This document shows positions 1 through 10,889 of a stretch of 64,000 bases of DNA, one piece after another; position 1 is the stretch's first letter; each line of letters starts with the position of its first letter. Location of the stretch: positions 1,617,001 through 1,681,000 of the forward strand of contig NC_065889.1 in the NCBI RefSeq assembly GCF_905147045.1, read 5' to 3'. The notes under the pieces are model-generated. The model did not search any database, was not told the DNA's origin, and worked only from the letters and a program-made list of their open reading frames with translations. The position numbers and the translations under genes are program-made. This stretch comes from Nymphalis io (Eukaryota; Arthropoda; Insecta; Lepidoptera; Nymphalidae).

Positions 1-125
1 GTTGAGGACGAACGGTTCGCGGCGAGGGCTATCGGAGGACGCTCGACGACGAAGGAATCCCAATCTGCTTCAGATGTTGTGTCAAATATTTGTATTTCCA
101 ATTGTGTTTCACATACAATTTTTTT
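1..125 (-). CDS. Tail exon P, cut by the window edge
   Basis: Acceptor GTAAATTCAG at 126. In phase 0 it is open to the edge and encodes CETQLEIQIFD and then SEADWDSFVVERPPIALAAN. In the other frame compatible with exon O it would stop at 31-29. The first reading looks more protein-like, so the gene probably continues to the left. Confidence 0.62.
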
Positions 126-3100
126 CTGAATTTACAAATTATGCAGTCATTTCGCTGTTGTTTGATTGCGTATTTTTATTTAATTAAATATTGGAAGGCA
201 AGCGAGAGTCAATCTTATTATAAGTGATAGCATTTGATCATACAAATTAGAATTATAGAAGGCGTTAGGCATTCTCTATACTAAGTGAGTTGCCTTTCTT
301 AGCCGTTACGTATTGAACACGTAACTACCCTAGAATCATTTAACTTCTAATCGCAACTAGTTATACAAAACGTTTATATTATTATATCATGGTGGTCAAA
401 TAAACGTACAGGGAGTTACACGAGGTCTGCACACCGTTTATACAAAAATACACGCATTACAATATTTATAATATATTTATTATTAAGCAGTGTCAATTTT
501 TAATCATTGTAACTCAAAGTTATTATCGAGCTTTCAATTACTTTTTGTTTTACACAATTAGTGACTGTAGCATACTGTTTCTGTTTAATTTAGTTTTTAT
601 AATTACTTACATCTTCCCGTTCTGGCATTGAGAGCGCGTCCGCGAACGCATCGTCTGAGCTTCCGCTCGTGCCAGTTGCTCCATCTCCATAAGTTTCGTT
701 TCGGTTTCTGGAGCTGCAATTTCACGACCTTCTTTGTTCAGCATTACTTCATCGAAACAATTATAATGCTTGTAAAATTAATAATAATTGAGTATATTTA
801 TAACGTTTGAAAATAGCTGTATGTTATTTAATTCAAATTTAAAGCACAATTATTTAATCAAAAAGCACTAGTGGTATTAAAACTACTTTTATTTAAAAAT
901 AATGTATAAAGCATCAAGCAAAAAGTACTAGGCAAATTTCGATAAACATTTATGTATAGATTGAGGATGATTATTTTTAAAGACTTATGAATTTTATCTC
1001 GCTACACCAACGGAAGCCACCACACCACAGTTAAATACCTAATTGCAGTTGACATATAGGCTAATTTTTATCTCTGAAAATGTACAAGTAACGAGGCAAC
1101 GGGTAATAAGTAGCAAAAACTAGTTAAGTTTAATGATAAAAAAATTGAAAAGTGACAATGATTGGAAAAACGTTTTTTTAAAAGGCACACTTGGCAAGGA
1201 ATTAATTATGATGTTAATCGTAATTTGACTACAAACAAATCCAACCTAATCCGTAATCATGTATAAGATAGAAGCAAAAGGTGACCTTTCCAAGCATATA
1301 CAGAACTGCGCGAAGTAGTATGAGGGGCGGTGCGGCACAGCGTGACCGCGTCCGCGCTCGCCACGCGCCGCACCAGCGACCGCTGGCACGCCGCGCGAAA
1401 CGACCAGTGGTCGCGCGCGCCACCCTGCGGCGGACACAACTGGTTATGTATACTGTACCTGACCATTTCACGTGCGTTTTTGTTAATTAATAAATCATAT
1501 TAATTATCTTCTATGAAATAGATAATCAGTTAAGCTTGAGTCGGTATTCTTTGAGATGTGTATAATAGAAGTAACTACTTAATTTGCTGAAACCAATATT
1601 AAATGCATTCATTTTGATTGTTAGTGTAAACGTGTCATATGTAAAACGTATCCTTAGATTAATTTGATTTAATTCTGTATTAGTTTATGCTCACCCATCC
1701 CACTTCCTGCTCCGCCAGCATGTCCTTCCCCTGGTCGAGCGCCAGGCGCATCTCCGCGCGGGGACTGAGTCGCTCCGGCGATGACGGTCTCACCTCTTCC
1801 CGCGAACATTCTTGTACTGATGGTGGTTCCGAAGCTGATAGAGATAAATAAAACAGTAAAATAACAGTCTGTAAATATCTAACTGCTGGGCAAACATAGC
1901 TGGGATAGCCAATGTGCTCAGAATGGATCCTGGGATTTTCCTTTAAATAGTGCTCTTTATGCCACGAGCTAATTTTCATTCTATAGTCCTAGCTTGATCG
2001 AGTTACCTGGTGACAGCTGATGTAGGGGTGTGGGGTTGTGGATGGTGGTGCGTTCGAGTGTGGAGGGCGTGCTGGCTGAACTGGCCGAGCCCCGACGAAC
2101 GCCGGAAGCATATGCTCGCTCCACACACTCTTTTGAAACTGTTTTGAACGATCAAAAAATCAGTTACATATAAGCTAACGAGAGAGATCAAAATATCTGT
2201 CACCTCTTCGAATCAGAGTTCTGTGCATATATGCGTTGTTTAAATTCCTATGTTTACCAGATTGTAAGGGCATCGAAGGTGCCTCGTTGGTAGGAGTCCG
2301 GTCGGGACTCAGCTCGCACGCGGCGCCACCAGCGAGCTCCGCGGCACGCCCCGCGCCCCCCGCGCCGCAAGCACCATCCTCCGCTTCTGTAGAATACCAC
2401 ATCTTTAGTGTAAAGTATCACGACTCGAGTTTCTATGTATGTATTGTGTTTCCATCGTCTTCGAAATAATACGTTTATTGAGATGCCGTTATTAAAATCG
2501 AAATACAAGCTGCCATATAAAGCGTAATTAAGGTGATCACTGATATACCGTGGATCGTTACGTTACTTCTTCAAATGATACGCACAAATAACGTACAGGT
2601 GTTAGTGGTGTGCAAACTCTGTCATCGCATGCTAGGGGTTAAGACAACAATAATTTTTAAGGATTGTTCTCAGTCCCTTAGGGAGAAACATGCATGCATC
2701 GTGCTCTGTATCGTATTTAGTCAATAGCGAGTGAACAATACTGATGTACGAAAATATTTTCCTCCCCTCACCTTTCATGTTTAGTCAAGAAGTCCACTTT
2801 GCTGTCAAAATGTATTCTGTTAGTATTTGTATGTCGAGTGTTTTCATAACGTTGTGTACTGTCTTTATATCTGTTGTAATTACCATATTCATTTAAATTA
2901 TAAAAACAAACTGAATGTTTATATATGACAAATGTTTCTATAATTTCACATTCTAATCGTAATGTATTCTCCTCAATAAACAAGTGAAGTTTTGATATTA
3001 CCTGGCTCTGAAGCAGAGGACGGCCGGTGCGGCGCGTCGCAGCAGACGTCAGCATCGAGGCCACGCTCGCTGCCCTGCGCCAAGCGCCGCACCAGCGGAC

Positions 3101-6100
3101 CAGTCACAATGTGAGATACAACCTAGCTACGGTCTATGCGATCAAGAACTGCCAATAACCCCCTACTATACATCGAGTTTATATCATTTGTGGTAATCGA
3201 TATATGTAAAATTTCATGTTCGAGATATTCCCCGATCAGAACCTATGTAAAGTGTTTAACATTAAACGGATTAGGGTCATGCAACAAACTACTTTCTATG
3301 TATATCGCATCTCATTCTATGGTTCAATTACATGCTATGGTTATTTAAACATCAACGTTCCCTTAACATCTATTTTTGTTTTATCTGACAACATTGCGTA
3401 CGTACGAAAAGGTACGAAACTTATTATTATGATAAGTTGAATATTTTGGGATATTTTTTTTATTTAAAATATTATAGGTAATATAATGTTTTGACAATTT
3501 TGCCAGATTATGACATTGATTATGCAATTCGTTTTTTTTACTCATTTCCTACTAATTAAACAGAAAACACTTAAGTTATTAATTGAAATGAATAAAGTAA
3601 TATGTTATTCATTTTTTTAAATCGAATTGTTTTTTTTTTCATATAAAATTATTCTATAATTAAACACATTTGTGGTATTCACCTGGTCCTCAGAATTGGT
3701 AGGTGTAGGTTTGTTATCTTCACTTCCACTATCAGATCCATCCTCTTCTAGTAGTGGTTCTAATCTTCTTCTAAATACATCCCTATAAATAATTTCAAGA
3801 TTATGCATTTCATATATGTTCTTTATTATGTCCTTTTGACCCGATTTTGGCTATAAAGTTCATCTTCATGAGAGAGCCAACTGCGTGTGCGTGCACAGGT
3901 GCACTCTCTATTTCTTCACATAATTTTATGAGATGGATAAATCTAACACGATTGAAATAATTTAGGATCAGGGAAAGCCCTCGTAAAGTGCCTAAAGAGG
4001 CACTTTACGAGGTCCATGACTGGAGCTCGACCATATTTTAGATTCGAGCATGTCTTAGAAATTCTAGACAGAAAACCAATTGTCTAGAAAACGAATGTAC
4101 TTACAAGCTCATTGATGACCCTAAGTTTCTACTTAAAATATATCTAACATACCTTGGAAGTAGTGGTCTTAATGTTGTAGGTCCTGTTATTGTTGGTGCC
4201 ATCAGCAGTTCGTCCATCATAAGCTCCGTGTCATCATCGCCAGCATACGACGATGAAGACTTGGTTGGAGACTAGAAAGATTAGTTTCTGTTCATTCAAT
4301 TAACAAAAAAGGTTCTGAACTTTTTCGGTATTTGATCATCAGAGTTCGAAACAATCTGGTAAGTGAATTAAAATTATACTACTGACCTTATTGTTAATAA
4401 GAGCCGTGGTGACCCAGTGGTTAGATGATGAGAATGATAATCCCATTTCAAACCCGGGCACCACGGAATTTTCAAGAGCTTAATTTGTGTTTATAATTCA
4501 TCTGGTGCTTAGTAATGAAGGAAACGTTGTAAAGAAAACTGCATCTGGTGGATGTAAATCTGCCACGTGTAACCCCCAATCCACATTGGAGTATCATGAT
4601 CCTACTTCCACGGAGGAGGCCTTAGCCCAGCAGTGGGACGTATACAGGATGTTACATAACTTTTTTATTGTTCCTATTATAATACTCACAGAGAGGGTTC
4701 CATGTTCGGAATCAGGTAGATTATCTGATAGGTCCCCGGAAGATGGAGTCCCCCAAGCTTCTTCACCACTTGCACCACTCCCCTCCCCTGTTTCAACCGT
4801 ACCATCCTCAGTACCTATTGCTGACTTCCAATCACCAACCCCAAGGCATCTAGATCATAAATTTCGTTGTAAAGTAGTTCAAAGTGTAATACAATTATCT
4901 AGAAAGTCAAAATAATTGATTTCTATCAAATAATCTCTAAAATCTATTAATATTATATTGTTTTTATTTACTACTAGACAATATAAATATAATCTAATAA
5001 AGTAAAATTATCTCATATTTTTCAAATTAAACTAAAGAAACTATCACCTATACTTCAGATTTATTTTAAAACTTATTTTTCTAATATCAATAAATAAAAG
5101 TAATAATATTATAGTTAAACTAGCTTAAAAGTTACAAAACCTCAGATCTACTTCAATGCTATAAAATAATATATTTTCTGTAAAATATTAAGAGTTTCTA
5201 AGAAATATCTTCAAATCTAGCATCGACTAATTTCTCTATACAGTTTGTCATATAACAAATAGCGCTTTATCTAATACAATCATCAAACAAGAGACATCGC
5301 ACTCATACACGTACTCATCGTTTCTTTCCCCATTGTGTACTTTTCCACCTATTTCGTAAAAAAAACATAAATATTATTATGATCATTTCAGCATTTAAGG
5401 GTTCCATAATTTTCCTTATTTGAAAATATTATATTGAAGAATATTAGTGGAGTTAAATTGAATTTATAGTTAGATGTATGGAATAATAGTAAAATTTGCA
5501 TACCTTTCCAAGAACGATGGTTGTTTATGCGCTATAGAAGTATTTGGCACGCTCTCTGTATGACTGAATATATTCATTTTTTCGACAACGAATGACCCAG
5601 CTCGCGCTGTCCAGCCCATGATACCTCCAGCGGCACTGGTGACTATTACAAATATAAACTCAACTACATTCCTCTTTATGTCACACAAAATATATTTATT
5701 GTTTTATCTATGTACCTGTATTATATGCTTTAGTGGTTTCTGGTTCTTGCGTCAGTCTTACGTTACCATCATCAGTCTCATCCGAAGGTAGTCGCTCGAG
5801 ACTTGACATAGTGCCGTATCTGTGAATACGGTTATAGTAGATAAACTAATAAAAATATTTTATTTATTTCAGAAACAGAGACTCAATTACAAAATTATAA
5901 AGGTTTTAGGTTAAGAAATATAATAAATACCTCATACTACTCTACTACTAATAATTTGCGCTCCAGCCGAAACTTCACACCAGTGGTTTATAACTGTACA
6001 ATATAGTCTGCTAGCTACCTTTTTTATTTTTATAAAACATATATTACATACATAAATACAAATATTTTAGATAAACTTACCTTTTTAAAGAAACATACGG

Positions 6101-8313
6101 CAAATCATCTGGAACATCTGGAGAATCAGGTGATTCGTCTACAAGTTCATCCTAAAATAAGACATATTTCAATATAACCAAGAATCTGTTATTTACTCAT
6201 AATAATATAATGTTTATTATATACTTACAGTTTTACTGGTGTTGTTGTAGTCTGGTGTCGGTGGGACAACTGCTATGTTAGGTACAGGTGATTCTGATTT
6301 TATAGAACCAAGACTTCCAGGTCTCGAATTCGTCCTGTTGGAACTAACACTTGTATGATCGAAATGTGTTCTTTTAAAAGGTTCAACTCTCATCAAATGA
6401 GCTGCAGGGTTTATGGCCGATAATCCCATCAACATGAGCGGTCCTAATTCTGAATCCTCATCCGATAACACGTCATTAGTGTTTGCGTTTATATCTTCTA
6501 TTACTTCATTTTTTTTGTTTATGTCGCCGTTCATCTTACTTACCGCCGATATACCCATTCGAGGTGATCTCCTCAAGCCCCTTTCTATTCTGAAGTCATT
6601 GTCGTCTTCATGTATGGAATCATCGTCCAAAAATACTGACGATGTTTTTAGACATGTGCCAATATTTTCTCTTTTTGTAATTATATTCATTCCTAAAACT
6701 TTATTTAGTACAGTTTCAGCCTTTTGTCTTGTTCGTTCATCTTTCCTTAAAGTTGCTGGAGATGGGAACGATGAAGATTTTGGTTTTGATAGCATTATAC
6801 TTTCGACGCATTTAACTTCATTTATATATTTCTCTTGCGCTATAACGCATTGGACTTGATTAGCTATGTTTGAGCTAGACGTTCTTAAGTCATTCGAACT
6901 AGAGTTAAATACCATAGAGCTACATGTCGTGTGGCTAGTGGACAGTGGACTATTTCTACTACTTGAAGTGGGACTGGGAGACGTAATGGAATTCTCTTTT
7001 CTCAATTCCAAGTGACTTTTTGTACGACTTCTTGTCATGCTTTTATTTAAAACTGGGGAGTCAGTTTTGAGTTCATAAGATTTTGATTTAAGCATTCTTT
7101 GACTTTGTTCAATCGAATCAATTACTTTCTTGGCAGCCTTAGGGCCATCTTCTGGGCGTATTCTAATAGCACCTTTGCGTTCTAAATGAGTAAAGTGTTT
7201 TTGTTTACGAGTATTACAATTCGCGCTACAGCTACTGGGAGTACTTTTATTTGAGGCAGAAACTGGAGGTGAGGCCTCAATCTTAGGTTTTGGAGGTACT
7301 GGTGGTTCTTTTTGTGAAACTAATGGACTATTTGGCTTGGACAAGCACTTTTTATGACATTGTCGACATACAGGTATAGTATCTACCACAACCGGACTGG
7401 TTCGGACGGTTATCTGCAATTATAATATTGTGATTATTTTTTTATTACAAAGCTTGTAGTGATACTCCACAAAGTCTAGGATAGCAAGGATATTTTTATA
7501 TATAATTAGTATATAATGTTTATTATATTTCTTCGTCGGATAGTTATCATCAATCGTGTTATTACTTATTTAATTATCGTAATTAATAATACAAAGCTTG
7601 TAGTGATAATAAATATATATATAAGCGGGAAAAAAATGTTCTGCTTTGGTGAGGAGGCACTTCCTAAAGATTCTGCAGTTGACTCTGGTGACTAAGTACT
7701 CTTCTTAAATAGGGATGAAATACATTCCAAGATTAGATGAAAATAGAACAAGTTGGTATTAGAACCCACTTCAAAAGGCTACTGTATAAATTGTTGCGGT
7801 ATAGGTATAAATTGTTGGCTATTTCCCTAGAGTTTGTCGAGTTGTGAAATATATTCGAATTCTTACCTGACTACCCGAATTACTACTTTTTGATGGGCTC
7901 TTATCATTTTCCTTTTTTTCAACAGTTGCAACAACAGCCTCTTTATTTTCGATATTATTTTCAACCAGATCCGCTACTTCTAATAGATTTAACTCTTTTG
8001 ATCTCTTTCTAAGCTCTTCAATACTCCACATCTAAAATATTTAGTACAAGCTTTGTATTAATTCAAATTTCACAAAGGACTATTATTTTATATGCGGATT
8101 TATAAGACTTAAGAATAATTTCTACTATTATTTTTCGTATATTTTGTTACTTACTTCCATATCTGGTTCAGGGGGGTCTAACTCTTCAGCTTCAGGCAGT
8201 TGAGTCATCCATCTCTGTAGGTGTAAAGTGGATCCTCGGCTTTTATTGCTTCTTGCACCTTCAACAGCACTTCCAGCTCCACCTGTTTGTGTCTCTGCTG
8301 AACTCCGACGCGT
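1..8313 (-). CDS. Run of 15 or more phase-matched exons, long Ser/acidic-rich polypeptide: RhoGEF extended C-terminus or a separate gene (partial, runs off the left edge)
   Basis: Exons, minus strand: 8313-8155, 8031-7867, 7413-6229, 6151-6081, 5819-5716, 5642-5504, 4849-4690, 4271-4153, 3782-3683, 3122-3002, 2386-2258, 2138-2007, 1834-1695, 1424 to about 1286 or 1302, 713-611 and 125-1. All joins to 1695 are GT-AG with agreeing phases, giving about 895 codons before the ambiguous end. No domain was recognised. The polypeptide is Ser-, Thr-Pro- and Asp/Glu-rich, with a C-x-x-C pair, a poly-Pro motif and a few hydrophobic patches. The first acceptor (8314) is phase 0 and no start exon was found between 8.3 and 10.2 kb. 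Either the exons continue RhoGEF from the phase-0 donor at 10783, or they belong to another gene starting at the Met in exon 8313-8155 after a non-coding exon. Confidence 0.72.
611..713 (-). CDS. Tail exon O
   Basis: A 103-nt exon with acceptor AAATTGCAG at 714 and a strong donor GAAGAT|GTAAGT at 610. In the preferred frame (phase 2 in, 0 out) it is acidic: ETYGDGATGTSGSSDDAFAD, with CK2-like Ser-Ser-Asp-Asp. A second frame (phase 1 in, 2 out) is also open and gives a helical KLMEMEQLARAEAQTMR. Confidence 0.6.
1286..1424 (-). CDS. Tail exon N, GC-rich; 3' boundary uncertain
   Basis: Acceptor TCCGCCGCAG at 1425, phase 0. It encodes GARDHWSFRAACQRSLVRRV and so on, very GC-rich. The donor is unclear: TCT|GTATAT at 1301 (phase 0) or AAAG|GTCACC at 1285 (phase 1, poor consensus). 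Neither fits the preferred frame of the next exon, so a small exon may be missing or the frame choice may be wrong. Confidence 0.55.
1695..1834 (-). CDS. Tail exon M
   Basis: A 140-nt exon, phase 1 in and 0 out; acceptor CTCTATCAG at 1835, donor GATGG|GTGAGC at 1694. It encodes SPERLSPRAEMRLALDQGKD and ends AEQEVGW, with a predicted helix in the second half. Confidence 0.75.
2007..2138 (-). CDS. Tail exon L
   Basis: A 132-nt exon, phase 1 on both sides; acceptor TTCAAAACAG at 2139, donor TCACCAG|GTAACT at 2006. It encodes VSKECVERAYASGVRRGSAS and ends TIHNPTPLHQLSP. A second in-frame AG nine bases downstream is an alternative acceptor. Confidence 0.7.
2258..2386 (-). CDS. Tail exon K, GC-rich Ala/Gly segment
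   Basis: A 129-nt exon, phase 1 on both sides; acceptor GTATTCTACAG at 2387, donor AATCTG|GTAAAC at 2257. It encodes an Ala/Gly-rich low-complexity run, then ELSPDRTPTNEAPSMPLQS. Confidence 0.72.
3002..3122 (-). CDS. Tail exon J, GC-rich
   Basis: A 121-nt exon, phase 0 in and 1 out; acceptor CCGTAGCTAG at 3123 (weak pyrimidine tract), donor GAGCCAG|GTAATA at 3001. It encodes VVSHIVTGPLVRRLAQGSER. GC content is far above the flanking introns, as in exons K-N. Confidence 0.68.
3683..4271 (-). CDS. Tail exons H-I (4271-4153, 3782-3683)
   Basis: Exon H (119 nt, phase 0 to 2) encodes SPTKSSSSYAGDDDTELMMD, then LLMAPTITGP. Exon I (100 nt, phase 2 to 0) encodes DVFRRRLEPLLEEDGSDSGS. Acceptors are ATCTTTCTAG and TATTTATAG; donors are CCAAG|GTATGT and GACCAG|GTGAAT. 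Confidence 0.75.
4403..4657 (+). repeat. tRNA-derived SINE family A, diverged copy
   Basis: Head GTGACCCAGTGGTTAGAT (A box) and CAAACCCGGGCACCAC (B box region), a body with ATAATTCATCT, and tail CCCAGCAGTGGGAC. It ends about 30 nt from the donor of tail exon G (4689) on the opposite strand. Confidence 0.8.
4690..4849 (-). CDS. Tail exon G
   Basis: A 160-nt exon, phase 2 in and 0 out; acceptor TATGATCTAG at 4850, donor CTCTCT|GTGAGT at 4689. It encodes CLGVGDWKSAIGTEDG and then Gly/Glu/Ser-rich sequence. The plus-strand frame at 4487-4915 is a shadow made partly of SINE sequence. Confidence 0.72.
5504..6151 (-). CDS. Tail exons D-F (6151-6081, 5819-5716, 5642-5504)
   Basis: Three short exons joined in phases 2, 1 and 2. 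D is acidic (DELVDESPDSPDVPDD). E begins YGTMSSLERLPSDETDD. F encodes AAGGIMGWTARAGSFVVEKM, the most hydrophobic and least disordered stretch of the tail. Donors are AAAAAG|GTAAGT, ACAG|GTACAT and GAAAG|GTATGC; acceptors are TATTTTAG, TATTCACAG and TTGTAATAG. Confidence 0.75.
6229..7413 (-). CDS. Tail exon C, large disordered exon
   Basis: An 1185-nt exon, phase 0 on both sides; acceptor ATAATTGCAG at 7414, donor AAAACT|GTAAGT at 6228. It encodes 395 residues: CRQCHKKCL (paired Cys, possible metal site but too few ligands for a known finger), then PPVPPKPK (SH3-type proline motif), then Ser/Thr-Pro-rich sequence and the hydrophobic patch LGPLMLMGLSAINPAAHLM. The plus-strand frame at 6413-6859 is its shadow. 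Confidence 0.85.
7867..8031 (-). CDS. Tail exon B
   Basis: A 165-nt exon, phase 0 on both sides; acceptor AATATTTTAG at 8032, donor AGTCAG|GTAAGA at 7866. It starts MWSIEELRKRSKELNLLEVA, a predicted amphipathic helix, then becomes Lys/Ser-rich. Confidence 0.78.
8155..8313 (-). CDS. Tail exon A
   Basis: A 159-nt exon, phase 0 on both sides; acceptor ATCTTATAG at 8314, donor ATGGAA|GTAAGT at 8154. It encodes TRRSSAETQ and ends QRWMTQLPEAEELDPPEPDM. If this were the start of a separate gene, the Met of RWMTQLPE would be the likely initiator. Confidence 0.75.
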
Positions 8314-10084
8314 CTATAAGATTTTTTTTTTGTTTTTTGGAAAAATATTATATCATTATCTAAATCTTTTGTATGATACAATTTGTAATTAGTACTTTAG
8401 AGTCAAGTGGATATTGGGTGACATTTTGAATAAAATTCATTTTCTAGTAATATAATTCAATAAAATTGTATTAATCGAATAATCTTTAAAAAAGTTTAGT
8501 AATTTGTTTTTTATTATAAAATAAAGGTCAGTCTACTTACCCAATGTACTTATTGTTTAAATATCACTTATAATATTAATAAAAATGTTCAATTGACTTT
8601 TTAACACAATTAATGTAAAAGTTAAGTTGCTTGAAATATAAATAAATATAATTTTAACTTTCTATCATCAAAATCAACGTCATCGTTAATATTATTTACC
8701 GTTCTATCGAAAATAATATATATATTTTTCATTATTTATTAAAATATTGTTATTATATAATATAAGTATAAAACTATTATAATATACAGTTATTTTGGAA
8801 TAATCATTGCGTTACATAGAAAAATGGTAGATAGACCAATTTATATTGTTTTTTAATAACAGCGCTATATAATACTCAAATTTAAAGATTCGGTAGCTTC
8901 GCAAAATAAGGTCCATATATGCTATTTGAAATAAAAAAAAATAAATACCATCGACAAAGTCACTTTATTCACCGATCATTAGAAATTTCTGCTTCGATCT
9001 AAACAAAACATCCAAATTTTTATTATAAAGTCATTATACGTCACAAGAACCCAGAACAATAAGTAAAAGGCTTTCTCAAAATTATCATTCTTTACCTCAT
9101 AATCTATTACTTATTTCACACAGCCAAAGACATCGAAAGTTATTGATTCTAACTACCAAAAATTTTAAGTCGAAAATAAGGTCATATACATTGGAAAACC
9201 CCGGGAGTAGGTTATGTGAACATTTTACGATGCTAGCGATTATATATACGCGCTTTTCTATTTCAATAAACACACAGTTATGGACACAGCTTAAAATGTA
9301 TGCATTCAATCGTAAAACAAAAAGCAGTAACTACGTTTAGATTTAACACATTGTGTATCAACTACCATTTTTCATTGTAACACATATTATTCTAATGGCA
9401 ATGCATTAAAAGAAGCGATGCAGAAATAAAAATAATTCAGTGATGCTGAAATGTTATATGAATTCAATTTCGCAAAACTAATCGCCAAATATCCACATGA
9501 CCTGTACAATTTGTAAGGTTATGTATAGTCACACATTAACGTACATAGAAATCATTAACATCAATTCGGATATAAAATTGTAAACGATAAAATTAACATT
9601 GCCAGTAAAGACATCGAAATCAGATGGTTTGGGAGAAACAGCAGTAAATCCTTTTCAACTAAACAAACGTCATAAGACAAGGACGGAAGACTTGAGAAGC
9701 AACGATGATATTACAAAACTATTAGTTCAAAGTCGTATAAATATGTACTACTACGATTGGTACCCTATAGTTACATTTTTGACACTGAATCCTATAATAC
9801 GGTAAATTGTAAAATATCGGCATACATATTTGAGTTAAGGGAATATATTCAACTCAATATTTCAGTTCAGTTCTGTTAAATTCCATTTTTTTACCCAGCT
9901 GGTGTTATATTATATTGCTTGGAAAGGGCTGACTTATATCTAGAATATTCTAATCAATAGCCAAAATACCGAGATCTCGAAATACTGTTCGTGTTCGAAA
10001 ATATGTCTCTCAAAATTTTTGCCACAACCTTAATATCAATCCTCAACTGTAAGCAATGTCAACGTTTCAACAAAGTTTCACCAT
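8314..10084. other. AT-rich interval between tail exon A and the compact gene's 3' end
   Basis: This interval is either an intron of the long form or an intergenic spacer. Several short open frames exist (for example 9143-9340 and 9599-9805, plus strand), but they have AT-rich composition with no domain or splice support. I see no repeat of the window's major families here. Confidence 0.5.
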
Positions 10085-10261
10085 TCTGAATATTTACAAT
10101 TTATATTTATTTTAAAAGCCAATTTGTCAATACCGGATATCAGATTTTAAATAAATGGACAGAATATTGTCCGAAATTTAAAATGTTTGAGGATTTTAAC
10201 TGAAATTTCCTCGAATCCGGAGAAAGTAAGAATCAACTAGCTCCGGATCTGACTCCGCAGA
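10085..10261 (-). terminator. 3' UTR and candidate poly(A) signal of the compact RhoGEF transcript
   Basis: On the minus strand an AATAAA hexamer lies at 10111-10106, about 150 nt after the TGA, followed by AT-rich sequence. This is the usual spacing for a short 3' UTR. The hexamer is common by chance in DNA this AT-rich. Confidence 0.45.
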
Positions 10262-10889
10262 TCAAAGTTCTAGATAGGCTGGTGGTGTTGGCCTTTCAGG
10301 GAGTGGCACACGAGGTAAGAGAGGATCTTCGGGAAGAAATATACGTTCCTCTACTGCATGCTTGTAAGAGGGATCAACGTCTAAATCGGCTAATGCTAAA
10401 TCAGCTTCGAAGGATTCCCATCTACAGGGGCTCATTTCTGAATAATCTTCCCCGCCTTCTGGTGTGAGTTGAGCACTTGGGGAAGCTGGGACGTCATTTT
10501 TCTCAATGCTGGAGGAAGATACGAAATGGGACGAAAATGTTTGAGAATCAGCTGGAGAAAGATTTGCAGATGGTGTTTCTGGTGTGGGTGCGGTTCTCCA
10601 GACGGTACTGAGAGGTCCCCTCACAGGTTGCGGTTGAGGGGAAGCGGAGCTGGGTCTGACATCGAAGCTAACCCTAACTTCTTTCTCTGGGCGCTCTTCT
10701 ACGAGCATGTTTAAGTGTGAACGGTATGAGCTCGCGGGTAGAAGGGCGAGGCTCGAGTGTCGTTGTATGCTGGACCCTGATACCTGGCGCTGCTGAGAGT
10801 CGAGAGTCGCCAGGCTAAAGGTCAGCTGCGGATCTGGAGAGTCAAGTGGAGAACCGAGTGGCGTCCCCGACATCGTATGTGCTCGGTAA
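10262..10889 (-). CDS. RhoGEF coding exon 14 (Pro/Ser-rich C-terminus, stop)
   Basis: Acceptor TTAAATTCCAG at 10890, phase 2; open to a TGA at 10264-10262. It encodes about 208 residues, low-complexity and rich in Ser, Pro and Glu, ending PTPPAYLEL. The final L-E-L fits a class II (hydrophobic-x-hydrophobic) PDZ-binding end. An in-phase internal donor CAG|GTATCA at 10783 could bypass the stop. Confidence 0.88.

Noticed and set aside
6413..6859. Plus-strand frame of 148 codons
   Set aside because: It is antisense to tail exon C (7413-6229), which has flanking splice sites and phase continuity.
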